Shown here: in pieces, positions 36,201 to 48,559 of the stretch
How positions within the stretch are numbered: position 1 is the stretch's first letter
How the letters are laid out: each line of letters starts with the position of its first letter
Assembly: GCA_930367205.1 (NCBI GenBank)
Contig: OV884011.1
Coordinates: 172,433,226 to 172,497,225, forward strand
Direction: 5' to 3'
DNA length: 64,000 nucleotides
Origin: Acanthosoma haemorrhoidale
Lineage: Eukaryota > Arthropoda > Insecta > Hemiptera > Acanthosomatidae
Position numbers and translations under genes: made by a program
The notes under the pieces: model-generated
The model's input: only the letters and a program-made list of their open reading frames with translations
Databases searched by the model: none
Told to the model about the DNA's origin: nothing

Positions 36201-37098
36201 TTATCAATAAATAAAAGTATATACTGTGAATTATTGACAATGACGAATTTTCACATGTTTTTGTACATTCTGAGCATAGAGCGGACACCATAACAAACGA
36301 AAATAGCATCGAAAAAACAGTGACTTAATTTTGAATTTAATGTTGGTTTTTATTATAAGTGAATGACTCCAGATACGCTATACGCCTTAAATAGGACTAA
36401 TTTTGAGAGGTAGATCATAAAATGTAAAAAACAAATACTTGGTTATGCGTAGAAAGAGTGCCGTGCAGGCAAATCAATGAATCTCCCAGTCCGCGATGGC
36501 AATTTTTTTAATTCATTTTAATGCACGTCAAACTCATTAATGAACATCATGAATTTTACAAAGAGAGATGGGAAGCAGATAATATAGGGAGGGGGGAAAC
36601 AGAAAAAAGGTTGAGGTTGAGCTGTGGCAGGTAGGTAATTTGCCCAACACATTGTCCTACATAATTAGCAGCGAAGGGAAGGGCGCCCTGACAGGTGAGT
36701 GATTGAGTGGGGAACTGCGATCTAGATCAACTGCCACCAGACCTTTTGATAGCTCCCTTATGCATGACTAACTTAGCGTATCTGCCTGTCAGTAAAGCCC
36801 TTTCATACATAATAACTGACCTTACCAAATGCTTTTTTTTTTGTGGATGTGAGAGCGGAAATTTCGGTTGGGCAGAAAATTGAAAAAGCATTCATTCTTC
36901 CACTAACAGTTATATAACTTTTTTTGGGCTGATGTATATAGAGGTCTACAAAGTTACTTCTTTACATGATTCTGTCAACTTATCGAACGGAAACTGTCCA
37001 TACCACGTGAGTAGACCGTGGAAAAGAATATAGGAACTAACAATTGAAAAATAAACTGAACTAAAATATCGCAACTCATGGCAACTCATACAAGGTAA
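33262..37098. other. Non-coding stretch
   Basis: No gene. Non-repetitive GC-richer patches at about 34970-35320, 35490-35630 and 36580-36790 stand out from the AT-rich background. The last includes ATAATTAGCAGCG. They look like candidate regulatory DNA rather than exons, but nothing in the sequence proves this. Confidence 0.4.
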
Positions 37099-37272
37099 CA
37101 GATAAGAATGGTTAAGTACCTTGGGGTTCATCAAGACAGCAGTCTCACTATGACAACATATGTAAAAGATATATGCACAACGATCAACTCGGCCATATCT
37201 ATCTTCTTCACATTTATCAACAGACACTCTAAGCTTAATACTAAAAATTTACAGTTTGTTAGTTATGAATAA
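37099..37272 (+). pseudogene. LINE reverse transcriptase fragment (post-catalytic region)
   Basis: Without a start codon, the plus strand reads QIRMVKYLGVHQDSSLTMTT and continues YVKDICTTINSAISIFFTFI to a TAA at 37270-37272. KYLGV-x2-D-x2-LT is the conserved motif just after the catalytic core of jockey-type and related non-LTR reverse transcriptases. Only this 58-codon piece is left. It lies close to two other LINE pieces (37402-37793 and 38120-40862), but I cannot tell whether it came from the same insertion. Confidence 0.75.
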
Positions 37273-37401
37273 CAATAATAAATTAAATAATAAATCTTCT
37301 GTATTTCCACAATATGGTATACATTCATCAATAAAGTTTTTGTTCGCTCTTATTGGTCATATTCTGTTCCTATTCCGAAATGTTCCATCCATTTTACTAA
37401 C

Positions 37402-37793
37402 ACCTTTATTATAATAACATTACAATCTGCCTCATTTGGCTATAAGTAATTGTGATAAATGTTTTCATATACAATTTTCGTTCACTCGCTCGTTCATACA
37501 CTATTTACAAACAGCCCAGAGACCACCCAAATCCACATGGTTGTCACCTCCCTCGCATGCGAAAGAGGAAGCGGAGTCTTGGGAAGTCACCCACGCTCCT
37601 CCGTCAGCCGCGTCACCGGATGCGAGCAAGCGGAGGCTGACCAAAAGTGCAAGAGGTAAGTACGACCAGGACATGACTGGAGAAACTGGCCATTGCCAGG
37701 ATTTCCACTGTTACGCATTGCTAGCAGGTTATGAGGCCACTGCCGTTTTAGTTTCCGAGGAGGATTATAGGGAGGAGTGGTGCAGTAACAAAT
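37402..37793 (-). mobile_element. Jockey-type LINE 3' end (ORF2 tail and 3' UTR)
   Basis: The reverse complement runs from CCTCCTCGGAAACTAAAACG through a 3' UTR with GGCAATGGCCAG, CCATGTGGATTTGGG and GTCTCTGGGCTGTTTG to the end GCAGATTGTAATG. It matches the copies at 44165-44910, 16870-17335 and 5155-5345. Plus-strand open frames here are shadows of this repeat. It lies head-to-head with the LINE that starts near 38120. Confidence 0.85.
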
Positions 37794-38123
37794 ACAAGTC
37801 AACAAACAGTGCAAAATTCAACAGTTTACACAACGTTCTTTGCGGAAGTGAATCTTCACCCAAACAAAAACGTCGTTACACTTTATGGGCATAAAAGATT
37901 CTGGTGTTATATACACAGATCAGTAGTGTTACAGTTAGTTAGTTTTCAGAGGAATTTTAAAACATCAACTTGGAAAAACAAATAGCGTTTAAAAGGCTGT
38001 TATAAGTAATTACAATTGGGAATGTCATAAACAGTTTTTTCTGTTAAAATAAATAATAAAAAAAAAAATATAAAATAATAAATATTTAAAACATGAAATG
38101 CAATGAGATTTTATCAACAGCTC

Positions 38124-39268
38124 ATGTCTGACCCCATCGCCCGTTAAGCGAAAGCCTAGAAGATCAAATAGGAACATTCCAATAAATAATTCATCTGCCG
38201 CCAGCTCTATGGAAGACCTACCACCACTTGCCAGCACTTCAAAAGAAGAAAAAGTAGCCGAATCTCCATTCTTCACGCCTAATAGCTTCGAGGTACTAAG
38301 AAAAAGCCAACCTGACGACATGGAATTTATTAAAACACCAACACAGCCCAAGCCACCTACTATATTCGTATGGAATATTAGCAACTTCAAATTATTATGC
38401 TCACAAATGAGCAAAATTGTAGGTACCGGAAAATATACGTGCCTCAATAGCGATAGTTAAATACTTGAAAGAAACCAATGCCGACTTCCATACCTACCAA
38501 CTTAAGCAGGAAAGATCGTTACGAGTAGTGATCAGAAATCTGCACCCGACCACACCAGCTGATGAAATTGAAAACGAACTCTCAGCTCTGGGATTCAAAG
38601 TTCGCCAAATAACGAACGTTTTACGTGAGGACAGGCAACAAGACGAATCCATTAAAACGGCGTTACCGTTATTCTTTGTAGATCTCGAGCGGACTTCTGG
38701 CGTGGAGAAAATATATGACTTAACACACCTGTATTACACAACAATACAGGTCGAAAAACCTTACCCCAAACGAGACATCGTCCAATTCCATAATTGCCAG
38801 GCATATGGGCACACAAAATCGTACTGCCAGCACCCTCCCAGGTGTGTAAAGTGCAGTGGGCAGCACAAAAGCGTATTGTGCAAAAAGCCACTAAAATCGC
38901 CTGCGTTATGCGTGCTTTGCCAGCTCGGCCATCCGGCCAACTACAAGGGCTGTGAGGCATACAGAACACAGAAGTCCAGGACCGAACAACGCCGTCAGCC
39001 AGAAGAGGAAAAACTTGCAACAAGAAGTGGCCCAGCCAGAAATTTGAGGCCTTCTGTCTCTTTCGCCGATGCCGTTCGCAACAGAGAGCTGTCACAGGCA
39101 CCGCCCATTCCCTGTCCACAAGATCATCTTTCCCAGCATTCCGTTCATCCCGTCAACCCTAAATCTCAATCCCATCCTCAACCACACATCTCACATATTC
39201 CTCCACCTTCAAGTTCTTCAGATCTCACCAGCCTATTACCTCATTCCTTACAGAGTTCAGAACCCTAA
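38124..39268 (+). pseudogene. Jockey LINE ORF1 (gag-like, three zinc knuckles), frameshifted
   Basis: The reading has a basic start (PVKRKPRRSNRN), then MEDLPPLASTSK and FFTPNSFEVL. A shift near 38440 leads into AIVKYLKETNADFH, VVIRNLHPTTPADEIENEL and LPLFFVDL. Three knuckles follow: HNCQAYGHTKSYC, CVKCSGQHKSVLC and CVLCQLGHPANYKGC. Knuckle 1 has lost its first cysteine, with Phe in its place. The tail is Pro/Ser-rich. In jockey elements this protein packages the RNA. A possible start ATG at 38124 is one base out of frame with the rest. Confidence 0.85.
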
Positions 39269-39342
39269 TTACTCCTCTCATTTCCCTTCTTACAAATCAT
39301 GTCTCCTACCTTATCCCCGTTAAACGAAATCCATAAGTAAAT

Positions 39343-40221
39343 CCTTCCGACTCCTTATCCATTCTCCTCTGGAATGCGAATGGTGTTCGTACCTACACTA
39401 ACGAACTGACAGCACTACTCCACGACAAGAACATCGACGTAGCTCTCATTACTGAAACAAGACTTACGAGCAAACGACCATTTGCAGTTCGATAGTACCA
39501 GACTCATCACAACCAATCAAACCGATCACCCAGATGGAACAGCTTATGCAGGTACCGCTGCCATTGTCCATAACACCATATCCCACAACATAGTTCCTTT
39601 GGTAGAACATGAGTTCCTTCAATCCACTGCAGTGTCAATCACCACCTTCACTTTTCCCCTTACTCTGGGATCAGTGTACTGCCCTCCCAATAAATCCATT
39701 TCCGATTTCCAATTCATCTCCTTTCTAGACTCCATCGGACATCGTTTTCTTGTGGGTGAGGACTTTAATGCTAAGCACTAACATTGGGGGTCAATATCCA
39801 CAAATACACGAGGACGCGCTTTGCTATCTGCACTCACACAGAAATATTGCTCCATTATCACTCCTGACATAGTCACCTATTGGTCATCCGATCCAGCCGA
39901 AATCCTGATCTCCTTGACTTGTTTTTCTACAATAGTTTAGGAACACTAAACTATTCACTCACGCGCCTCGATGACCTCTCCTCTGATCATTGTCCTTTAT
40001 TATTTACCATTTCCCTAAGAACAATTCACAAACTGCCTCCTCCTTCATTTATTAGGGGCCCAGTTGACCGGGACCACTTCCGCCAGCTTCTTACTGAGTC
40101 CGTAGACCTCAAATTGTCCCTGAAAACATACCAAGACCTAGACGACGTAGTGCATTCTTTCACTACTCCGGTCCAGAGGTCGGCTTGGGAGGCATCGTCA
40201 CCCAAAAATCCACAATCATAA
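39343..40221 (+). pseudogene. Jockey LINE ORF2 endonuclease domain, broken
   Basis: Pieces in three frames give the AP-endonuclease order: LLWNANGVR and ALITETRLTS (39361-39480), then after a frameshift SVYCPPNKSISDF and LVGEDFNAKH. An in-frame TAA at 39779-39781 follows, then HWGS. After another shift near 39895 come NPDLLDLFFYNSL and LDDLSSDHCPLLFTISL. WNANG, E-T, DFNAKH-x-HWGS and SDH are the catalytic-site motifs of LINE endonucleases. The protein is not translatable as it stands. Confidence 0.85.
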
Positions 40222-40230
40222 TCGTTTACC

Positions 40231-40858
40231 TCAGCATCTCAGAGATCTAATCCAATCCAAACGCCACTTCAGAGCAGTGTGCCAAAGATCCCGGCATCCA
40301 GCTAACCGCCGCTCGTACAATCAGTACTGCCGATTGGTAAAGAGGCGATTGGCATCCTTTCGTTGCGATTCTTTCAATTCCTACCTTTCCTCTCTGTCTA
40401 CCAGGGATAACTCCTTGTGGAATGTAACCAAAAAATCCTAAGGTATCATCCTGTTTCACACCCACTCCGTCGTGATGATGGGTCCTGGGCGGCTTCGGAT
40501 GGGGATAGGTCGGAGGAATTTGCTCTGCATCTTACCCATACTTTCACACCTCACCTTTCTCATCAAAACCATACTCACAGCACATCTGTGGAAGATTTCC
40601 TCACCTATTTCTCTCATTCTTCCACCAAAAGCTGTTAACCTCTCTGAGGTCAAATACCTTATGAAAAACGTACCTTACCGAAAATCCCCTGGATATGATC
40701 TCCTTACTCCTCAAATTCTCAAACAACTTCCTCCTAAAGCCATAATCTTCCTAACCTACATATATAATTGCATTATCCGAACGACGCACTTTCCTCACCA
40801 TCCATTTATCTTAATTAGTGATTGCCTAATAAGGCATATTGTAATTTTAGCACAATAA
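40231..40858 (+). pseudogene. Jockey LINE ORF2 reverse transcriptase N-terminus, truncated
   Basis: LRDLIQSKRHFRAVCQRSRH and RDNSLWNVTKKS are in one frame. A shifted frame gives DDGSWAASDGDRSEEFALHL, and another gives LSEVKYLMKNVPYRKSPGYD and IYNCIIRTTHFPHHP. KSPGYDLLTP is RT motif 1. The domain breaks off before the palm motifs and joins the element's 3' tail. Confidence 0.8.
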
Positions 40859-40862
40859 AGGA

Positions 40863-42789
40863 TTAATAAACTTTAAAATAAATAAAAACTAAAAAAAAAC
40901 TTTTTAAAAGAAAAAACACAAACTCTCTAACGCTATAAGCTCGTTAAAAATAACGAGATTTAATGCCTTATTTTTTTTTGTAGACTAATGTTTTTATTCA
41001 TCTATTAACTGCAGAAAAGTGAGAAAGTTCCTTTCTTTGCTACAGGTAGTAGGGAAAACTTTTATAAATAATACGAAAAGTTTTGCAAACCAACATCAAA
41101 AGTGTTAATAAGTTATAAATCTTGATCAAATTACTCTTTCTCAAAAAAAAAAAAGTTGTAAAACCATTTCTGTGGGTAATTTACAAGGGATAATCCAGGT
41201 ATTAGGAGTTCGGCCCCAAGGTTCAGGAAGGTATTAGCTATGCTCCCACCCCCCGTTCGTTCCCTCTGTTTACTTCTTTGTTCTTCACGTCGTTTGTAAA
41301 AAAAGAAAAGCAAGGAAATGCAATATTAATTCCGTTCTGAATCGCCTATTCTTGCACATAATGGCCTGCTATACTCTGTGCACATTGCTCTCTTTAATAT
41401 TTCACAGCACACAGCCCTTTAAGATCTTTTTTTTTTTTTTCAATTGTTGTAAGGAACCTGAAGAATGGACTGCAGCCTGTATTATATAAAAGGAAATATT
41501 TTATTAAAAAATTTATATAGAGAGCTGTTTCAGGCCAGTAGAGCCATTTAGCGACTATACCTTCCTGCACTTCATCTTTTAATAACAATCCATAACGAAT
41601 TTTTTTTTTTGTGCCAATAATTGCCAAAAATATGAAATATATTTAAAAATATTTCCAAAAATGTGAGTTTTAATATTTATAAACATAAGAGCATATTAAA
41701 CTACTTACGTACCTAGTAAGTAACACCCTAGTGGTGTATAAATCAAATTATTGTAAGAAATTACTCTTACAAAATACTGAGTACTATTTTTTTTTTTTTT
41801 AACGTGGAAGCATGCTGTTTTCCTTAAATGTGCCGGGCATTTAAAAAAATTCTATAAACATGTAAAATAATATAAGGCAATTTACCTAATCAATGATGTA
41901 TATTAGCATAGAAATTTGGTGTCTTATGTAGACCATAATAACTTATCGCCTTCAAAATCATATTTTGATTATATTTTGCAACACAGATTTGGCTTTGAGT
42001 CACACAGTGAAGGAGCTCCATTATGAAACAAGATGGTGTGATTAGTGTCATGAATTAAAAAAAAAATCAAATATTTACTACTTGAATATACATACTTAAA
42101 ACTTTTTTCCGTGAAATTAGCCACATAACTGAACCCCATAATTACGTTGAGAAGAACATTCACTCATTTTTAAATGTCATTGCTATCCTACAACACATAT
42201 GAAGTCTGATGAAATTCTTTAAATTCTAACCTAAAGGACAAAGCTGGAGAATCTTCATCTGGTATGTTTAATTAAGATTTCATTGCTACATAATAGTAAT
42301 GTAAATACGAAATTTCATGTCAATATTTGCGATCATTGCTACAAAAATATTCTCCAGCATTTGGCGAGTGAAAACACTTCTCATAAAAAGAGAGAAAACA
42401 CTGATACTCGAGAACCTCGAGATAAGGTACAACGGAATTTCCAGTATACATCTAATATTGAAATTGACAATTTCCTAGCTCTGGGTACAGGCATGCTAGA
42501 CTTACTCCTACTTAAATTGCTGCCAGTAATAGCAAAGCGTTGAGGGCAGATATTATTTGACGGTGAGTGTTGTGATATTTAGTTGATGGCTTTGGTGAAA
42601 TTATTGAGAAATTCTACGTATAAGATATATTTATTTAGCCAAGTATATAATTTAAACAATGTTTGTTTTTGTAGCGACCGCTAACTACATAAGTTAATTC
42701 ACCCTATACTCTGGTGCATATATATTGTAAGCAAAAGTAAAATAACAGGAACTAAGTGTATGTAAATCATTGTAAAGTGCTAAGCAATA
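40863..42789. other. Non-coding stretch
   Basis: AT-rich, with no exon or recognised element. An open frame at 42283-42543 has no family resemblance and no splice context. Confidence 0.4.
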
Positions 42790-43310
42790 AAACGCGGAAA
42801 GTCAAACAAGTCATAAACAGCCAGGTACCCACCGGCCTAAGAGCAAGGTGGCCAGGGGTACCACCTGACAGCCATAAAAAGTCGTAAACTTAGCGACCCG
42901 TTTAAGCCTCTCTACCGGTCACGCGCCTTGTGACAGGTGTGCGCGGGAACCGCTGCCGAATTAGACCCTTGCAGCCTCCCGGCAGAAACGATATTTAAAC
43001 CAGAGTTTTTGGCCCTGTGAACCAGTCTCCTTGCAGACTCTCTGGCGACTTTTACTCGGCGATGCTTGGCTTCCGCTCGAACTCTGAAAACTTGACTTAC
43101 TCTTTATGAAACCTCTGTACCTCTTCTCTTGAACATAGTGCATTGTCGGGGCACATACCTATCATAAAATGAACGATTGTCCAGGTTATTAACTCAAACA
43201 ATCCGCACTTGTCACCAGGGCTAGTGTGATCAGGCACCTCATAGTGACGACCCGACAGTTTTACTAGTACCCTGAATATGACAGGCACGGGCGGTGAAAG
43301 CGTAAACACA
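42790..43310 (-). other. GC-rich block, possibly an old retroelement remnant
   Basis: The base composition is clearly above background. The minus strand has long stretches without stops in more than one frame; one is basic (VKVARESARRLVHRAKNSGL), ending at a TAG. Near the low-coordinate end GGTACCC and GGGGTACC can pair in a hairpin, much as in the R1-like LINE 3' UTR at 10.6 kb. I cannot assign a family. A decayed LINE 3' end is the best guess. Confidence 0.3.
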
Positions 43311-44164
43311 TAAAGTAAGAGAAGCGAATAATCTGTGCCATTTAAATCTAGATAAAATTTCTCTTATTTCAACCCTTGAAGTAATTTAACAGATATGAAG
43401 TTACTCAGTAAAATTAATCTTCTTTGTTTTATCTTTATATGAGTGTGCGGGACCCATTGATAATTATAATGATATTAATGTATCATGTGGATATAATGCC
43501 CATGGCGGTTAGTTAATTAGGGCACAGCTGGCCGGTGGGTATAGCGGCCTCTGTATAATTGTGCTAATACGAGGTCTAGTAATAAGGGTGGGGAGGGGGC
43601 TCTTTAACCACACAGCCCACTGGAGGAAGCACTCATTATTTTTTATACACTCATTATATTTATCATCCGATTACAGCTGTTCGGTCTGTGACCAATATAT
43701 GGCGGGATAATTTTGCAAATTAGAGGCCGGTTTTCTCAAGATTAATCTCAGCCATTACGAGATATTTCGTCACAAAACCACGTTTCTCCGCACCTTGAAC
43801 CCATCTTGTTCCCATTGATCAAAAAAATGTCAAGCAATACCCTGATAAATTCTGATTTCAGTTCTTGACCTGAACAAGACAAAGTAAGCGGACCAGGGGC
43901 CTTTACAGGTGCCATGATCAGATAGCTGAAACCCGGAATTAACCAGTTTTCGCTACGAATACCACTTGAAGACGATTTCATAATTGCAAATGTAAAGTTT
44001 TATTTATATGTAAAGATTTAGGTTTTTATAAAGCAAAACTTTAGTTGCTACAATAAATAACAAAGCAAAGGGTGTGAAAAAACAAATGAAGCGTTTGAAA
44101 AGTAGCTTTTTAACTTTACTAGTCAGAGATGATAAGGTGTAACCAGAATATTGTTTAAAATTAT
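43311..44164. other. Non-coding stretch
   Basis: It holds a GC-richer, non-repetitive patch (43490-43730) with GTTAATTAGG. An open minus-strand frame at 43748-43981 resembles no protein family I know and has no obvious splice partners. Confidence 0.4.
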
Positions 44165-44910
44165 ATTTCTTAACAGGACTTTGGACAACTGTACATACTA
44201 CTTCAAAGGACATCCTATCTCTCACTAGAAAACAAATCACTAATTTACAAAGTTATACTAGCATTCGGAATAGAGCTATGGGGGACAGCAAAAAAGTCGA
44301 ACGCCAAGTGTATCCAATAATTTTAATCAAAAGTCCTGAGAACAATACTACAACCAATTACAACAATGCTCCTTATTACGTCAGAACAAAACCCTTCATA
44401 ACGATCTTAATATACCTTACATTCTTTAACTCATCCCTTCTAAGTTCATGAAATTCCACAGTAACCTTTCCAACCACTCTAATCCCCTAGCACAGTCATT
44501 GCACTGCACTACTCATCCCTATAATCCTCCTCAGAGACTAAAATGGCAGCCACTTCGTGACCTGCTGTAAATGCGTAACAGTGGGAGCCCTGGAAATTCC
44601 TAATTTCTCCAATCATGTCCTGAGGGTATGTGGCTCTCGCGCTGTTCGTCAGCCTCCACTGGCTTGAATCCGGTGACGTGACTAATGGAGGAGCGTGGGG
44701 GACTTTCCAAGACTCCACTTCCTCTTACGCATGCGAGAGAAGCGACAACCATGTGGATTTGGGAGGTCTCTGGGCTGTTTGTGAATACTGTATGAATGAG
44801 CAAGTGAATGAAAATTGTAAATATGGTATGAACGAAAACATTTATCACAATTACTTTTTGGCCAATGAGGCAGATTGTAATTTTAATTATTAACCATAAT
44901 AAAGTTGTTT
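44165..44910 (+). mobile_element. Jockey-type LINE 3' end: degraded ORF2 tail and full 3' UTR
   Basis: The same ORF2 tail as at 60214-60669 but heavily frameshifted: AACTGTACATACTACTTC, then GCTATGGGGGACAGCAAAAA, LNIPYI and KFMKFHSNLSNHSNPLAQSL, to TAA after CGTGACCTGCTG. A ~330-bp 3' UTR follows to GCAGATTGTAAT near 44880. This is the most complete 3' UTR of the family in the window. The copy at 60 kb has lost most of it. Minus-strand open frames here are shadows. Confidence 0.85.
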
Positions 44911-47900
44911 TTTTATCAAATTATCTTAACAGGACCTACGACGCACAAGATGGTAACGAATGTTTAAATTAAAAGCTTTACATAAATAAAGCAAAGAATT
45001 GCTCTTACCACTGGTCAATATTTTAGCTATTAACAATTTAAATATTTATAATACGAAAGAGTATTTTGCAGAGTAAGATTAGTAAAATATAAAAGCCAGT
45101 ACGAACATACCGAGCACTTTTACACATAAATTTGATTCAAAATAGAAAAATTAGGGGTCTAAGTCTCCTGTAGATTGATTTCTAGTCCCTTTACTGCAAG
45201 TTAAATGTTGTTTGTAAAAAAAGGTTATATTTAAAATAAAACTGGACGGCCATCGATCTTTTTATTTACTAGTTTGAAACTTTAGACGGAATAATAAATC
45301 TGTTCCTACCTGCATCGTTGCTCACTTTGACCTACAGACAGACATACAAAATACCTGTAACGGTTCAAAATTAGTGCCAATTTATTTGTACGTGATTGGA
45401 AATAACCCTATTGGCAGAGCAAAGTCCCCTGACGTAGTGTCGCTGGTACTCAACAATCTTTTTATTAGACCAAACGTCAAGAAGTTTTCATCGAAGACAC
45501 CTTAGCGCATTAGCATAGTTATATCAGGAATTAAATCAAAACTTGAGTTCCCTGTTAACTGAAAGAACAGAGATGATAACCGTGTTTATTAAAGCCTTGA
45601 TTATATTCACGAAGTAAAGGGAACAGCAAGGAAAATAGTTTTTGAAGTTTAACTTTTGATGAATGTATTATGGAGAGTTTCCGCTCTGTTTACAAGGCTG
45701 GCTAGACTTATTCACGGTTCGGCGAGTCAAAACAATGGACCAGCTCGTCTGACTTCAATGGTGATGATTTTGTTTTTTAAACAATATAATATTCATTTGA
45801 AGAGACCATTTGCAGACTTGTAGTTGTATAAATCTCGTAGGACATCCAATGAACTGCGTATTAGTACATCTAAGTAGCTTAATTTATCTTATATTCATCT
45901 ATCAGCGAGACAAACTTGTTTGTGCATTCGTAGGGAATAATGTCCCCTAATAAAGTGGGTTTCTTTGCATACAATTATTTCTTCATGGATAATGATTATT
46001 ACTTATAGAGAACGCTCAACTTCTAATGCTCTTTAAGCTCTTGAAAAAATATATCATTAATGATACAATATAGTTATTATCAAAGTACAATATATACATT
46101 GTGATAGTTTGTGAATTCAATCTTTAACACCAAAGAGGCCGGACCGGGCCTAGGAAGAAACCTGTCCTAAGGTAGGCTGTGCATGTTATTTTTAGAAGTA
46201 AATACACTAGCTATGATCTGAAAGTGTATGTAAAGACAGCGATGCCTGCCATACGTACCTCCGCACAGAGGAATGAAGAGAATAGCAATTAATGTATTAA
46301 TAAGTAGTAGCTGTCCAACAGTACTGGGTTGTTATAACACGACAAATTTCTAAGACACATAAAAAATACAGTATTGTTCATAAAACCTATTGGTGTAGCC
46401 GCTATCCATGGAAATGTTCACAGCCTAAAACGTTTTTAATAAATAGTAGATTTATGTTCAAGTAGGTTTCTGTAAGCAAGTGTTGACTCACTTCTAATGT
46501 CCTTTCTATTTATTTGTATTTAAAATATACAATTAAGTTCAAATTTGAAGTAAGAAAATTGAGATAAAAGTTAAAATTGCAAATTGAAAGCTCATCAACT
46601 GAACTAACTTGAACATGATGCATCAGTAAAGGTAGAGAGTCAACTTCAGCTATTGCTTTAGAAAGCATCGGCGATCCTTGGTTGATAGTCAGTATTAGCA
46701 TTTAAAGTAGAAAAAACAGGCTGCTGATAGCTTGCAACTCAGTGTTTGGCCAATCGTAATAGAATTGAATAATGTAATGGGTCCACTGCATTAATCCGAA
46801 CGAAAGCCTACTTATACCATGGTCAGCTTTTAATGGCATCAAACGATAGTAACCAAAAAACATTAACTAATATTAATCTACAGCAGGAAGTTGGCTTGGT
46901 CTCTTTCCAATGTGCTGAATGCAGGAAGCACTTGGCTTTAAGTTTAAAAATATGGCAGTACTCTTTGCAATTAAGTAAATATTTTGATAACATCGATCCA
47001 ATTACAATTTTTAAAACTTTATTTATCAACCCTAAACTGTGACTAGTGACTCAACTAGGTAATGTGTTGTGAATATTAAAAAAATGCCATTTATTACATA
47101 AACTGAGGACATGGAGAGAGTACTCACTAATATTTTTTATGCAACATTTGAAGATAACTTATAGTTACTAATTAATATGATATCCGTTCAACGCCTGCTC
47201 AATTGCTTTTGAATTAACAGGTAAGTCAGGTGAACAGCACGATTTCGTATTTGTTAACTGGTCGTAAATGGTACTTCTGCCATAAGTCTGGGAGCTTTTG
47301 ATTGAAAAATATCGATAGCCTCGATGTCTTCTTCGGGTATCAGTACCTGTGTGTTCTCTTTATTCAAATTAGTTCCATTAGACGTCCCTATGCCATAACT
47401 ACTAAGTGCGTTGATCCAGTACGTAAATCCTTTACATGTGTAGGCCGGTGGCTGAGTAATTTTCTTTTAATTTTTGTAAGTGGTGAACAAGTCAGACTTT
47501 GCTAACATCTAAGTGTTTAGCACTGAGTTTGTTAACGGTACTAATCACTAACGGGAGGACTTTGAGAGGTGCAAAAGTCATTTGTAATGATTTAGTAGCG
47601 TTAATTTTAATTTTCCGGGTACACTATAAGTTAAGTTGTGTAAAGTAATTTTCATACCCATAAAATATATAAAAATAAGGGTCTTTTTTTTTTATGCGTG
47701 AATAAATCAAGTTTATAGACATATCGTGAACTATTAAATAAATTGCATACGGTATTGCCGTATATTAAATTTGATAGCCAAATGCAGCGATCTAAAGTCA
47801 CGAGTTTCAGAAGTGACGCACGCCAAGATTTAGGGTCACACGACAGCTCTAACCGATGCACAAATACTATTTTTCACTTTTGAGTTGCCTAAGTTACTGC

Positions 47901-48559
47901 CCAAACATAACAAAATAAATTAACCTATTTTTTATGTGGAGTTGTAAATGTTTTAGGTTTTGTTTTTTTTTCGGTAGTTTAATTCCTATACTCCAAACTC
48001 CCTTGTTGATAGTGCGATGATTGTTGAAATATATCTTTCTTTGCTACATTTTGGCAAGTTTTTACATTTAATATATTCAATTGTGGTAAAGACTCTTTGG
48101 GGAGTGGAAATTAAATGTTTCTTTTTTACAATAGTTATTTATCTGGGTTTAATAATAAATAAATACTTGTAACTAAACCGAAAACATAATCCTACTCATG
48201 TGTTATGAATACCGTCCAGTGCAATAACCTAAGGCTAGGCGCCCATATGCGTTTTCAATTGCGTGATATAATCAATTGTATTAAAATGGAGGTACGCCCC
48301 TTGCAATAAAATAATTGCAGCGACTAAATAAACCTAACCTGTTTTATTAACTGTAATACAGTTACAGAAGTGAACTTGCTAAAGTTGAACGATGATCTTC
48401 CAAATTGTTTTTAAGATCTAGAAAAATTAATATTTCATGTTGAAAAAAATACCTGTCTTACATAATCATCGTGAGTGTTATAAAATTGCCCTTTCAGAAG
48501 CCTCGTACTAACAATGTGATGAACTCATTATTGTCGTCTACGTTACTTTTTATACTGAA
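44911..48559. other. Non-coding stretch
   Basis: No gene or recognised element in about 3.6 kb. AT-rich, with many A/T runs. Confidence 0.4.

Larger units (their letters stand above)
38120..40862 (+). mobile_element. Jockey-clade LINE, internally deleted in RT
   Basis: The element has a gag-like ORF1, an AP-endonuclease and the first part of reverse transcriptase. It then jumps at about 40805 to the 3'-terminal tail (GCCTAATAAGGCATATTGTA, then GCACAATAAAG), which matches the end of the copy at 60214-60770. Intact jockey elements are about 4.5-5 kb; this one is 2.7 kb. Most of RT, including the catalytic YxDD motif, is gone. The 5' boundary is uncertain, since coding similarity starts near 38124. 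Several frameshifts and stops show that it is old. Confidence 0.85.

Noticed and set aside
37436..37894. 152-codon plus-strand open frame
   Set aside because: It reads antisense through a minus-strand LINE 3' end and has no protein-like motif.
43748..43981. 77-codon minus-strand frame as a host exon
   Set aside because: No suitable donor and acceptor in a phase compatible with the Ig gene, and no domain similarity.
44509..44848. Minus-strand open frames over the LINE 3' UTR
   Set aside because: They are antisense shadows of a plus-strand LINE end that recurs at 5 kb, 17 kb and 37 kb.
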